A stretch of 64,000 nucleotides of DNA from Streptomyces chromofuscus. GTDB taxonomy: Bacteria > Actinomycetota > Actinomycetes > Streptomycetales > Streptomycetaceae. The notes below the pieces were generated by a model that was not told the DNA's origin, did no database searches, and saw only the letters and a list, made by a program, of their open reading frames with translations. Shown here piece after piece: positions 8,766-16,703 of the stretch; position 1 is the first letter of the stretch, and each line of letters begins with the position of its first letter. The DNA is taken from NCBI RefSeq assembly GCF_015160875.1, contig NZ_CP063374.1, positions 6,203,501 to 6,267,500 of the forward strand, written 5' to 3'. Made by a program: the position numbers and the translations under genes.

Positions 8766-9211
8766 CATCGACCTCGCGCCAGGCCGCCTCGACCAGCCTG
8801 CCGATCGGCTCGGACGCCGACCTGGCCCGGGTACGGCAGCAGGTGCGGCAGGTCGGTGCCGAACTCGGCTTCGGACTCGTGCAGTTGACCAAGCTGGTCA
8901 CCGCGGCCAGCGAACTGGCCCGGAACACTCTCGTCCACGGCGGCGGAGGGCACGTGGAGATCACACCGTTGGACAACGGACAGGACCGCGGACTGCGGCT
9001 GTCGTTCGTCGACACCGGCCCCGGCATGCGGGACGTCGAACTGGCCATGACCGACGGCTACACCACCGGCGGCGGCCTCGGTCTCGGCCTGAGCGGGGCC
9101 AAGCGCCTGGTCCACGAACTGACCATCGACACCGCGCCCGGCCGGGGCACCACCGTCACCGCCGTCGCCTGGAACTCCGTACTCCCCAGCAACCGCCCGG
9201 GGACCGCATGA
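8762..9211 (+). CDS. rsbT: RsbT-type serine kinase (HATPase)
   Basis: 149 residues, overlapping rsbS by ATGA. A GHKL ATPase fold fills most of the protein: N-box ELARNTLVHGG (about residues 59-69), G1 box DTGPGM (about 84-89), G2 box GLGLGLSGAKRLV (about 104-116). RsbT phosphorylates RsbS and RsbR, leaves the complex under stress and then activates an RsbU-type phosphatase. Two phosphatase genes follow directly. All nucleotide-binding motifs are intact, so it should be active. Confidence 0.9.
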   Translation: MTSTSRQAASTSLPIGSDADLARVRQQVRQVGAELGFGLVQLTKLVTAASELARNTLVHGGGGHVEITPLDNGQDRGLRLSFVDTGPGMRDVELAMTDGYTTGGGLGLGLSGAKRLVHELTIDTAPGRGTTVTAVAWNSVLPSNRPGTA

Positions 9212-10275
9212 GCCGGGTCTGGGACATCCCCGTCCACGACTCCACCCGGGTCCGGGACGTCCGGGTCGCCGCCGAGGAGGCCGGCGCCCGGGCCGGGCTC
9301 GACCCGCACCGCGTCGCGGTGGCCGCCCTGGTGGCCACCGAACTCGCCACGAACCTCGTCAAACACGCGGACGGCGGCCGCATCGTGATCAACCTCGTCG
9401 AACGCCCCGGCGCCGACGCGCCCGTGCCCTCGGTCCAGCTCGTCTCCCTCGACCACGGGCCCGGTATCACCGACGTCGAGGCCGCCCTGCGCGACGGCCA
9501 CACCACCGCCCCCGCCTCCCTCGGCGCGGGCCTCGGCACCTGCCTGCGCATATCCAGCGATTTCGACCTGTACAGCGTCCGCGGCCGGGGCACCGTGGCG
9601 ATCGCCCGCATCGACCGGACCGCCGCGCCCCGCAACGCCGCGCCCCTGCCCTGCCCGCGCGTGGGAGGCGTCAACATTCCGCTCGCGCAGGCCGAGCACT
9701 CCGGCGACGCCTGGAGCTGGGTCCGTACCCCCACCCACCTGACGCTGATGCTCGCCGACGGGCTCGGCCACGGCGCGAAGGCCGCCCAGGCCTCCGGCGC
9801 CGCCGTCGAGGAACTGCACCGCACCGGACACCTGACGCCCGTGGAGATCCTGCGGCACCTCAACACCGCGCTGCGGCCCACCCGCGGCGCGGCCGTCGCC
9901 ATAGCGAAGATGGACATGGACACCGACCAGCTCCAGTTCGCCGGCATCGGCAACATCGGCGCCCGTCTGCACTCCGACGGGGCCTGGCAGCCGCTCGTCT
10001 CCCGTCCCGGCATCGTCGGCTCGCAGTTCCCGGCAGCCGTCCCCCAGCAACGGCTGCCGTGGCGGCCGGACAGCCTGCTCGTCCTGCACAGCGACGGACT
10101 GCCCAGCCGCTGGACCCCGCCCGCCGACCCCCGCCTCCTCCACCACGACCCCGCGGTGGTGGCCGCGGCCGTCCTGCGCGATGCCAGCAGCGCCGCCCGC
10201 CCCGTACGCGACGACACCAGTGTGGCCGTACTGGCCCCCGACAGCCGGACCTGCGCCCATGACCGCCGCCCCTGA
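9208..10275 (+). CDS. HATPase-PP2C fusion (RsbT-like kinase joined to RsbX/SpoIIE-like phosphatase)
   Basis: 355 residues, overlapping rsbT by ATGA. Residues about 1-135 are a second RsbT-like ATPase: N-box ELATNLVKHADGG, G1 DHGPGI, G2-like LGAGLGTCL. Residues about 155-350 are a PP2C domain with LADGLGHGAKAA (metal motif intact), VLHSDGLPSRW and the closing VRDDTSVAVL. A kinase-like and a phosphatase domain in one chain suggests resetting of the stressosome: RsbX removes phosphates from RsbS and RsbR in Bacillus, and a kinase-like domain could dock the same substrates. This domain order is known among actinobacterial proteins, but its function here is inferred. Confidence 0.85.
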   Translation: MSRVWDIPVHDSTRVRDVRVAAEEAGARAGLDPHRVAVAALVATELATNLVKHADGGRIVINLVERPGADAPVPSVQLVSLDHGPGITDVEAALRDGHTTAPASLGAGLGTCLRISSDFDLYSVRGRGTVAIARIDRTAAPRNAAPLPCPRVGGVNIPLAQAEHSGDAWSWVRTPTHLTLMLADGLGHGAKAAQASGAAVEELHRTGHLTPVEILRHLNTALRPTRGAAVAIAKMDMDTDQLQFAGIGNIGARLHSDGAWQPLVSRPGIVGSQFPAAVPQQRLPWRPDSLLVLHSDGLPSRWTPPADPRLLHHDPAVVAAAVLRDASSAARPVRDDTSVAVLAPDSRTCAHDRRP

Positions 10276-12049
10276 CACCTGGACCATCAGCTCGGCCGCC
10301 GACGCCGCCCGGGCGCGGAGCGCCGTCGCCCGGCTCACGGCACACGCCCCGGCCCTCGACCGCGCCCGCTTCCTCACCGACCTCACCGCACACCTGCGGC
10401 GCTGCCTCGACGAGGGCGGCGCGGAACTCGTCCTCGGCTCCCGTGACGCCGACCGGCTCCAGATCGACGTACGACCCACCGGCCGGCCCCCGCACCGGCT
10501 CACCCTCACCTGCCCCCAGCGCCCCGGCGGGGACGGCGCCGACAGCCCCGACCTCGCCGACGCCCTGCTCACCGCGGACCGGGACACGGGGGAGCTGGTG
10601 GAACAACTCGACACCTCCAGAGAGGAAGTGGACGACCTCCGGGCGAAGCTGGACGAGAAGGAGGCCCTGGTCCGCCTCCACCGCGAGGAGCTGCACGAGA
10701 CCAACCAGGGCGTACTGGCCCTGCACGCCGAACTCGACGCGGCCGCCCTCGCCCAGCGGGAACTGCTCGACGCCGAGCGGGCCGCGCGCGCCGAGGCGGA
10801 GAAGGCCCGCGGGCTGCTGACGTTCCTCGCCGACGCCAGCGCCGCCGTGACCGCCTCGCTCGACCACGAGGCCATCCTGCGCCGCCTGCCCGAACTACTC
10901 GTCCCCGAGTACGCCGGCCAGGTCGACGTCTGGCTCTTCGACGACGAGCGGGTGCCCCGGGGCGGCGGACGCCCCGCGGCCGCCGTGGCCGCCGCCCGCA
11001 CCGGCCGCCCCAAGCACGCCGCCGGCCACCCCGGCGGACTCCCCGGCGTGGACGACCTGCCCCCCTCCGTGCTCGCCCCGGACCGGCCGCTGCTGTGCGT
11101 TCCGCTCGTCGCGCACCGCATGCTGGGCGTGCTGACGCTGACCGCGCCCGGCCCGCGCTTCGACCCGGACACCTCCGTGATGCTGGTCGAACTCGCCCGC
11201 CGGATCGGCACCGCCCTGGACCACGCCCGCCGCTACGAGCAGCACCGCGACGTCGCCGAGGCCCTGCAACGCGCCCAGCTCACCGACCTGCCCGACGTCG
11301 AGGGCCTCAGCCTGGCCGCCCGCTACCTGCCCGCCACACGAGGGCTCAACATCGGCGGCGACTGGTACGACGCCTTCCCGCAGCCCGACGGCAGCCTGCT
11401 CGCGGTGATAGGGGACGTCACGGGGCACGGACTGCGGGCGGCCGTGATGATGGGTCAGCTGCGCACCGCCCTGCGCGCGTACGCCGTCGAGGGCGACGGG
11501 CCCGGCCGGGTCCTCACACGGCTGCACCGCATGCTCCGTCACCAGCAGCCCGACCTGTACGCCACCGCGGTCGTCGCCCGCTTCCGGCCCGGCGACCCCA
11601 CCCTCGTCTGGGCCGCCGCCGGTCACCCGCCCCTCGTGGTGCGCGAACCGGACGGCTCGGTGCGGGTCCTGGACGCCAAGCCGGGGATCATGCTGGGGGT
11701 GCCCATCCCGTACGAGTTCCAGGAGCACGCCGTCGACCTCCCCCTCGGCTCGACCCTCGCGCTGTACACCGACGGCCTGGTCGAGCGGCGGGCTCTGGGC
11801 ATCGACCCCGGCATCGACCGGCTCACCGAGGCCATGGCCGCGCTGAGCGCGACGGAACTGGAGCGCGACCTCGACGCCTCCGCCCAGTCACTGCTGAAGC
11901 CGTTGCTGGACGACTCCGAACGCGACGACGACGTCTGCATGCTGCTCTGTCACACGATCCGGACACCGGGACCCGTACCGGTGCCGTCCCCGCGGTCGGA
12001 CCGGGGCGCCGTCCGGACGCAGGCCCCGGACCGGTCTGTGCCGCGGTAG
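10259..12049 (+). CDS. RsbU-like PP2C phosphatase with coiled coil and GAF domain
   Basis: 596 residues from ATG 10259, overlapping the previous gene by 17 bp; the longer frame upstream lies inside that gene. Residues about 1-110 form a degenerate ATPase-like region. About 115-210 is a coiled coil rich in E, L and A (EELHETNQGVLALHAELD), common in Streptomyces signalling proteins. About 210-350 is a GAF sensor and about 360-570 the SpoIIE PP2C domain with GGDWYD, IGDVTGHGLRAA and YTDGLVERR all intact. It is probably the output phosphatase released by RsbT, acting on an anti-sigma antagonist encoded elsewhere. It is the last gene of the operon. Confidence 0.88.
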   Translation: MTAAPDTWTISSAADAARARSAVARLTAHAPALDRARFLTDLTAHLRRCLDEGGAELVLGSRDADRLQIDVRPTGRPPHRLTLTCPQRPGGDGADSPDLADALLTADRDTGELVEQLDTSREEVDDLRAKLDEKEALVRLHREELHETNQGVLALHAELDAAALAQRELLDAERAARAEAEKARGLLTFLADASAAVTASLDHEAILRRLPELLVPEYAGQVDVWLFDDERVPRGGGRPAAAVAAARTGRPKHAAGHPGGLPGVDDLPPSVLAPDRPLLCVPLVAHRMLGVLTLTAPGPRFDPDTSVMLVELARRIGTALDHARRYEQHRDVAEALQRAQLTDLPDVEGLSLAARYLPATRGLNIGGDWYDAFPQPDGSLLAVIGDVTGHGLRAAVMMGQLRTALRAYAVEGDGPGRVLTRLHRMLRHQQPDLYATAVVARFRPGDPTLVWAAAGHPPLVVREPDGSVRVLDAKPGIMLGVPIPYEFQEHAVDLPLGSTLALYTDGLVERRALGIDPGIDRLTEAMAALSATELERDLDASAQSLLKPLLDDSERDDDVCMLLCHTIRTPGPVPVPSPRSDRGAVRTQAPDRSVPR

Positions 12050-12195
12050 CGCCGCGGCAGCACGGCTCGGGGCGAGGCCGGGGACCTCCCCTGCCACGAC
12101 GGCTTCGAGGTGTCGAGGCGCCGGGAGGGAGGTGGCGGGAGCCCGGACGGCCACCGAACCGGATTCCTCCATGGGTCGGCACCGGTTCGTCCGGT

Positions 12196-12783
12196 TCAGG
12201 TGTCGGGCGCCGCGTCCCCCGGCAGCGGCGCCTGCTGTGTCCGGGTCGCCAGGAACGCCCGCAGCCCCCGGCTGAGCGCGTCCCGTTCGGCCGGCTCCAT
12301 CCCCGCCAGCGTCGCCCCCAGCGCCCGTGCCCGCCGCTCCGCCACATCGTCGAGCACGTGCCGGCCATGGGCCGTCAGACTCAGCCGCACCTCACGCCGC
12401 CGGTGCGGATGCAGCGCCCGCTCCATCAGCCCCGCCGCCTCCAGCCGGTCGCACAGCCGGCTGGCCGTCGGAAGCCCTATGTCCAGCCGCTCCGCCAGCC
12501 CCGTCAGATTGAGCCCCGGTGCCACCTCCAGCGCCCGCAACGCCCGCAACTGGTGCAACGACAGGCGCAGCGCGGCGCCCTGCGCCGACAGCGACCACAG
12601 GTTCGCCAGGTTCTCCACGGCATCCGCGATGTCCGGCGCGACGGCCTCCGGACCGTCAGCCGATCCCTTCGCCTGATCGTCGCCGGGGCCGCCGAGGTGG
12701 GTCACGAAAACATCACTTTCAGTAAGCTCCGGGCGGGTCGAAGTCCCCCTTTCAGAGGCTGTACCCGAAGCGTGCGACGCCAA
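12196..12783 (-). CDS. MarR-family regulator (right bracket of the Rsb block)
   Basis: Up to 195 residues from TTG 12783; GTG 12705 would give 169 residues and removes a tail without family similarity. Neither start has a good ribosome-binding site. The winged helix covers LNLTGLAERLDIGLPTASRL to RALHPHRRREVRLSLTAHG. It faces the end of the phosphatase operon (convergent). The SRLCDRLEAAGLMER core is close to SRLCDRLQAAGFVER of the MarR at 5532-6017, so the two are paralogues flanking one signalling block. The target genes are unknown; the Rsb operon is the obvious candidate. Confidence 0.82.
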   Translation of the reverse strand: MASHASGTASERGTSTRPELTESDVFVTHLGGPGDDQAKGSADGPEAVAPDIADAVENLANLWSLSAQGAALRLSLHQLRALRALEVAPGLNLTGLAERLDIGLPTASRLCDRLEAAGLMERALHPHRRREVRLSLTAHGRHVLDDVAERRARALGATLAGMEPAERDALSRGLRAFLATRTQQAPLPGDAAPDT

Positions 12784-12878
12784 GCAGCCCGGCTCGGGTC
12801 GGCAGCCCGCCGGACCGGGGCCCCGATCCGGCGTCGCTCGTCACGTCACGGCGTTGGTCCGGCTCCCGCGCGACCCGG

Positions 12879-13295
12879 TCAGCCCTGCCGCTCGGTGATG
12901 TTGACCATCCAGGCGACGCCGAAGCGGTCCGTGCACATGCCGAACACGTCGCCCCACATCTGTTTCTCCAGCGGCACGGACACCGAGCCGCCGGCCGACA
13001 ACTGCTCCCAGTAGCCGCGCAGTTCGGCCTCGTCGTCGCCGCTCAGGCTGATCGAGTACGCGTTGCCGCGGCGGTAGTCCTCGCCGGGCGGGGTGTCCGC
13101 GCCCATCAGCGTGAACCCGCTCGGCGACTCCAACATGCCGTGCATGATCTTGTCGGCGTCGGCGGCGCCCGACCGGCCGCCGATCTCGCCGTAGGTGTTC
13201 AGCGACAGCGTGCCGCCGAAGACCTCCTTGTAGAACTCCATCGCCTGACGGGCGTCGCCTTCGAAGACGAGATAGGGGTTGAGCCGCGAAGCCAT
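12879..13295 (-). CDS. PhnB-like VOC family protein
   Basis: 138 residues from ATG 13295, chosen for the strong GGGAGG upstream and because the family begins with M-x-x-R-L-N-P-Y-L. The single VOC module of the PhnB/YjdN subgroup shows LNPYLVFEGDARQAMEFYKE at the start, NAYSISLSGDDEAEL in the middle and WGDVFGMCTDRFGVAWMVNI at the end. These dimeric proteins resemble glyoxalases but most have no known substrate. Nearby genes give no metabolic hint; it lies between a MarR gene and the SepF-like gene. Confidence 0.88.
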   Translation of the reverse strand: MASRLNPYLVFEGDARQAMEFYKEVFGGTLSLNTYGEIGGRSGAADADKIMHGMLESPSGFTLMGADTPPGEDYRRGNAYSISLSGDDEAELRGYWEQLSAGGSVSVPLEKQMWGDVFGMCTDRFGVAWMVNITERQG

Positions 13296-13433
13296 GAGAA
13301 CCTCCCGAAGGGACCGGACGGTCATTGCTCGGCACACTAGCCGGGGCCACTGACAACGGCCTGTCACGTACGACCGTGCCCCTTTGTCCGCGCTCACGGC
13401 CCTTCGCTCCCGGCCGGCACGACGACCGACCGC

Positions 13434-13470
13434 GGCGGTCGGGGCGGTCGGGGCGGTCGGGGCGGTCGCG
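13434..13470. repeat. Short CGGTCGGGG tandem repeat
   Basis: Four near-perfect copies of a 9-bp GC-rich unit (cggtcgggg) lie in the space between the VOC gene and the SepF-like gene. It is the kind of simple repeat that may vary between strains. No function is suggested. Confidence 0.7.
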
Positions 13471-13558
13471 GACCGTGTCGCTGTTCGGCCGAACGGGTGA
13501 CATGGCGTAAGAATTGACTGGTGCAGGCGATGAGTGCGAGGCAGATCGGGGGGAGCCG

Positions 13559-13951
13559 GTGAACCGCCACGACGTCACCGATGAACAGTGGGAGGGGCTC
13601 GCCCAGGTCGTGCCGCTGCGGGGCCGGGACGCCTGGCCGTCGGCGGTGGGCCACCGGGCCCTGCCGGACGCGGAGACCGAGACCCGCCGCCGGTTCGTCG
13701 TCCTGCGCGTCAACGTCTTCGCGGACGCCCGCGAGGTCGCCGAGACCCTCATGGCAGGCATCCCGGTCCTCCTGGACCTCACCGGCGCCGAGACCGAAGT
13801 CGCCAAGCGCGTGCTGGACTTCAGCACCGGCGTCGTCTTCGGCCGGTCGAGCGGGATGCACCGCGTGGACCGCAACGTGTTCCTGCTGACGCCGCCCGGG
13901 ACCGAGGTCCAGGGACTGATGGAGGGGGCGGCGGGCGTTCCGGGGGTGTGA
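13559..13951 (+). CDS. sflB: SepF-like cell-division associated protein
   Basis: 130 residues from GTG 13559, just after GGGGGAG; an upstream TTG (13514) is in frame but adds unrelated sequence. Residues about 40-125 match the SepF/DUF552 fold: VVLRVNVFADAREVAETLMA, then IPVLLDLTGAETEVAKRVLD, FSTGVVFG and a closing NVFLLTP strand. Streptomyces carries one SepF plus two SepF-like proteins that modulate FtsZ-dependent division; from memory the one in this chromosomal position is SflB (SCO5967). It lacks the basic N-terminal membrane-binding helix of true SepF, consistent with a modulator. It stands apart from the main division cluster. Confidence 0.82.
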   Translation: MNRHDVTDEQWEGLAQVVPLRGRDAWPSAVGHRALPDAETETRRRFVVLRVNVFADAREVAETLMAGIPVLLDLTGAETEVAKRVLDFSTGVVFGRSSGMHRVDRNVFLLTPPGTEVQGLMEGAAGVPGV

Positions 13952-14034
13952 CGGTCCCATCCCCGGGACAAGGGGTGGGCCGCGCCGGGGCAAGGACGCG
14001 GGTCGTCGTCGCCCGATCGTAGGAAGGTGCGACA

Positions 14035-14051
14035 GGCGGAACGGTTCCGCC
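14035..14051. promoter_or_regulatory. Perfect 17-bp palindrome upstream of the ATPase gene
   Basis: GGCGGAAC-G-GTTCCGCC is a perfect 8+1+8 inverted repeat ending 26 bp before the ATG at 14078. It looks like an operator. If the alternative GTG at 14027 were the start, the palindrome would be inside the coding sequence. Confidence 0.45.
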
Positions 14052-14077
14052 GCCTCGGCGTCTTCTACGGTCCGGAC

Positions 14078-15250
14078 ATGACCGCTCCCCCCACCACCTC
14101 CCCGCCCCGCAACCCCTACCCGCCGGGCCGGGGGTGTCCGGAGCGGCCGTGCGTCACGGAGTTGCGGCTGTCCGCGTTCGCCGGGCACCGAGGGGCAGGC
14201 TTCCCCCTGGGGCCGTGCACGCTGCTCGCCGGGCCAAGCGGTTCCGGCAAGACGACCGCGCTGCGGGCGTACCAGGCGCTGGCCCGGCTCGGCGGTGGGG
14301 CTTGCCTCCAGGAGGTGTTCCCCGACCCGCTCGCCTGCGTGCCGGAGCGGGCGCGGCCGGACGCCCAGCGGCGGCGCGGTTTCCGGATCGGCTGCACGGC
14401 GGACGGTCCCGAGGGGCCGGTACGGCTCGACGTCGCCGTGCAGGCCGAACCGGAACTGCGCGTCGTCGGCGAACGGTTGACCTCCGGTCCGCTGGTCCTG
14501 CTGGAGACCGCGCTGCGGGATCCCGGCCGGCGCGCCGTGCAGGCCGCCTGGCACACCGGGGGATCGGCGCCCGTGACGCGGGCCCCGCTGCCCGACGACC
14601 GGCTCGGCACCGCGCTGCTGCCGTTGCGCGTGGCGGGCAAGACCGACGGGCAGCGGCAGGTGCTCGCCGCCGCCGAGCAGATGGTGGTGGCCCTGCGGTC
14701 GGTGTTCGCCTGCGACCCGCTGCCCGAGCGGATGCGCGCCCCCGTGCCGGCCGGTTCCGGACGTCTCCTCGGCGGCTGCGCGAACCTTGCCGAAGTGCTG
14801 TTCCGGACCAGGGAGGAGTGCGGGCGGCGGCACGGGCAGTTCGTCGCGGCGGTACGGGCCGGCTGCGCCGGGAACGTCGTGGACGTCCTGGCCGAACCGG
14901 CGGCCGACGGCACGATCCGGGGGAGCCTCGACCGCGGCGACGGGTACCGGACCGGCTTCGGGCGGCTGGGCGACGGGGAGTTGCGCTACCTCGCGCTCGC
15001 CCTGGTCCTCTTCACGGGGCCCGGTGTCCTCGAGGTCGACCCGGTCGGTGAGGTGCCCGCCGCGTTGCAGACGCTCACGGTGCTCGCCGACGGCTTCGAC
15101 CGCGCGCTCGACGTGCCGCAACGCACCGAACTGCTGCGGCTGGCGGCCCGGATGGGCGAGCGCGGGCACATCCGCTGCGTCGGCGCGGTGAGCGACGCCT
15201 CCTGGGCGGCGGAGGAGGACGGGATCACGGTGGTACACCTGAAGCCGTGA
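14078..15250 (+). CDS. AAA/ABC-type ATPase of unknown role
   Basis: 390 residues from ATG 14078 (a GTG at 14027 is in frame, but its SD-like AGGAAG touches the start). Near the N-terminus lies an SMC/RecF-like strand, TELRLSAFAGHRGAGFPLG, followed by Walker A LLAGPSGSGKTTALRAYQAL. A C-terminal GRLGDGELRYLALALVL corresponds to the ABC signature helix and LEVDPVGE to a Walker B-like strand. The layout matches overcoming-lysogenisation or RecF-like single ATPases that act on DNA or within defence modules. It is coupled to MazG through a GTGA overlap. No partner nuclease is visible, so the role is open. Confidence 0.75.
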   Translation: MTAPPTTSPPRNPYPPGRGCPERPCVTELRLSAFAGHRGAGFPLGPCTLLAGPSGSGKTTALRAYQALARLGGGACLQEVFPDPLACVPERARPDAQRRRGFRIGCTADGPEGPVRLDVAVQAEPELRVVGERLTSGPLVLLETALRDPGRRAVQAAWHTGGSAPVTRAPLPDDRLGTALLPLRVAGKTDGQRQVLAAAEQMVVALRSVFACDPLPERMRAPVPAGSGRLLGGCANLAEVLFRTREECGRRHGQFVAAVRAGCAGNVVDVLAEPAADGTIRGSLDRGDGYRTGFGRLGDGELRYLALALVLFTGPGVLEVDPVGEVPAALQTLTVLADGFDRALDVPQRTELLRLAARMGERGHIRCVGAVSDASWAAEEDGITVVHLKP

Positions 15251-15735
15251 CAGCGCAGCCCGAACAGCCCGAACAGCCCGATCAGCCCGGGCATCCCGAT
15301 CCGTCCGATCGGCCCGAACAGCCCGATCAGCCCAGGCATCCCGATCCGTCCGAACAGCCCGATCAGCCCAGGCATCCCGATCGGCCCGGACATCCCGACC
15401 GCCCCCAACCCCCGGACCTGGCCGCCCTCCAGCGCCGGCTCGCCGCTTTCGCCGCCGCGCGGCACTGGCAGCCGTACCACACGCCCAAGAACCTGGTCGC
15501 CGCGCTCAGCGTCGAGGCCTCCGAACTCGTCGAGATCTTCCAGTGGTTGACGCCCGAGGAGTCGGCCCGTGTCATGGCCGACCCCGGCACCGCGCACCGC
15601 GTCAGGGACGAGGTCGCCGACGTGCTGGCGTATCTGCTCCAGCTGTGCGAGGTGCTCGGCATCGACCCACTGGCCGCACTCGCCGCGAAGATCGACCGCA
15701 ACGAGGAGCGGTTCCCGGCACCGGACGGCCCGTGA
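15247..15735 (+). CDS. MazG-like nucleotide pyrophosphohydrolase with repetitive N-terminus
   Basis: 162 residues from GTG 15247, overlapping the ATPase stop (GTGA). Residues 1-55 are a low-complexity Pro/Gln/Asp/His tail encoded by DNA repeats. Residues about 56-155 are a short MazG-type all-alpha NTP-PPase: LVAALSVEASELVEIFQWL carries the E-x-x-E half of the metal site and VRDEVADVLAYLLQLCEVLG the E-x-x-D half. Such enzymes hydrolyse (d)NTPs to monophosphates and limit damaged nucleotides. The coupling to an ATPase is unusual. The tail could be a mis-called start, but no better start with a ribosome-binding site exists downstream. Confidence 0.85.
   Translation: MTAQPEQPEQPDQPGHPDPSDRPEQPDQPRHPDPSEQPDQPRHPDRPGHPDRPQPPDLAALQRRLAAFAAARHWQPYHTPKNLVAALSVEASELVEIFQWLTPEESARVMADPGTAHRVRDEVADVLAYLLQLCEVLGIDPLAALAAKIDRNEERFPAPDGP
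15270..15395. repeat. In-frame tandem repeats encoding the MazG N-terminal tail
   Basis: Imperfect direct repeats built on cagcccgatcagcccaggc and catcccgatc recur at least three times. They encode runs of EQPDQPRHPD. Copy number is likely to vary among strains. Confidence 0.7.
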
Positions 15736-15946
15736 GGCCGCCCGCCGCGGGGCCGTATCAGGGGCGGGAGTGCGGTGCTCCACTTTCACTCTGTGTATCC
15801 GAAATCCGAACCGCGGCCGAATTGTTGTCCACAGATTTCCGTCTTCCTCTAGCTTTTCGTCTCAGGCGCCCTCACGCTGGGTAGTGAACCGGGTAGGTTC
15901 GGGCAGACGTGCGGAGAGAGCGCGTCGGGACAGACGGGGGCAGCGC

Positions 15947-16417
15947 ATGGACGCGGTGCGACTCATCCTGACGAGCAGGCGTGCCCTGGCGGGAAGCGGT
16001 GAGGTCGCCGAGATCATGACGGAGGTGTGGCAGGCACAGGCCCTCGCTCAGGCGATCGGCAGCCGTCTCGCGGTCTTCGGTCCGCCTGAACTGCGCGGTG
16101 AAGCATTGGGGTTGACGGAACTGGCGGGCCGCGGCTGCGGAGTGCTGGACGCCCCGGAGCTGGCCCCCGGTGAGCTGCGCGCGGCCCAGCTCACCGAACT
16201 GGGCGACGTCCGCCAGGCCCTGCTCCACCTGGGCAGTCTGCTCGGCGAGGTGGGCATAGCCCTCGTCGGCATCACCTGCGCCGCTCCCGACGAGGGGACG
16301 TACTGGCAATGCATGGAGGCCATCGACGCGGCGGACGAGTCGCGGGACCGGGTCCTGGAGCTGCTGCGCAAGCTGGCGGACCGCGAACAGGCCGTACCCG
16401 CACGGGAGGCGGGCTAG
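15947..16417 (+). CDS. DUF6099-type Streptomyces protein
   Basis: 156 residues from ATG 15947. I recognise it only as a Streptomyces family of unknown function (annotated DUF6099, from memory). It is mainly helical and soluble, starting MDAVRLILTSRRALAGSGEV and ending in a helical DAADESRDRVLELLRKLADR. There is no signal peptide or membrane segment. The stop codon TAG at 16415-16417 overlaps the left end of a MITE-like repeat, so the natural C-terminus may once have been different. The 211-bp space upstream holds its promoter. Function unknown. Confidence 0.7.
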   Translation: MDAVRLILTSRRALAGSGEVAEIMTEVWQAQALAQAIGSRLAVFGPPELRGEALGLTELAGRGCGVLDAPELAPGELRAAQLTELGDVRQALLHLGSLLGEVGIALVGITCAAPDEGTYWQCMEAIDAADESRDRVLELLRKLADREQAVPAREAG

Positions 16418-16491
16418 GGCCTGTCGTGTGGATCACGCCGCAGACGCCGGCCGGCACCGTCGAATCCCTGTGGCCTGATCCGACAGGCCCT
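16416..16491. mobile_element. 76-bp MITE-like element with 11-bp perfect terminal inverted repeats
   Basis: AGGGCCTGTCG (16416-16426) and CGACAGGCCCT (16481-16491) are perfect inverted repeats. Inside them gatca and tgatc continue the symmetry. The ends resemble a widespread Streptomyces intergenic repeat beginning agggcctgtcg, related to IS ends (from memory). No transposase is present. It lies exactly at the stop codon of the DUF6099-type gene, faces the end of the minus-strand small gene and may act as a bidirectional terminator. Confidence 0.65.
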
Positions 16492-16496
16492 GGACG

Positions 16497-16703
16497 TCAG
16501 ATCCGGCCCAGCCCTTCAGGTGGCTCGACCGCCCGCTCCGCCGGCGCCGGTGGAGCCGATCTGTTGGTGCCCGCCGCCTGAAGATCCGCGTCCAGGGCCG
16601 ACAGGTCCGCGTTCAGCGTCGCCATCAGCTCCTCCATCTGCTGCAGCAGCCCCTTCGGCTGGGCGTCGGCCCCGCCCTGCTGCGGCACGGTCTCTTCCGA
16701 CAT
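16497..16703 (-). CDS. Small acidic protein of unknown function
   Basis: 68 residues from ATG 16703, supported by an AGGAGG ribosome-binding site. The sequence MSEETVPQQGGADAQPKGLL is followed by a helix QQMEELMATLNADLSALDAD and a Pro/Ala-rich tail. The heptad pattern in the middle suggests a short coiled coil. I do not recognise a family. It ends five bases from the MITE-like element, so its natural 3' end may have been affected. A real gene is supported by the start signal and codon pattern rather than homology. Confidence 0.6.
   Translation of the reverse strand: MSEETVPQQGGADAQPKGLLQQMEELMATLNADLSALDADLQAAGTNRSAPPAPAERAVEPPEGLGRI

Noticed and set aside
13394..15238. Minus-strand frame opposite the SepF-like and ATPase genes
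   Set aside because: Both plus-strand genes have recognisable domains; the minus frame is Arg/Pro/Gly-rich shadow.
13434..15395. Repeat clusters considered as CRISPR arrays
   Set aside because: Units are only 9-28 bp, directly adjacent or in-frame coding, with no unique spacers of uniform length and no cas genes.
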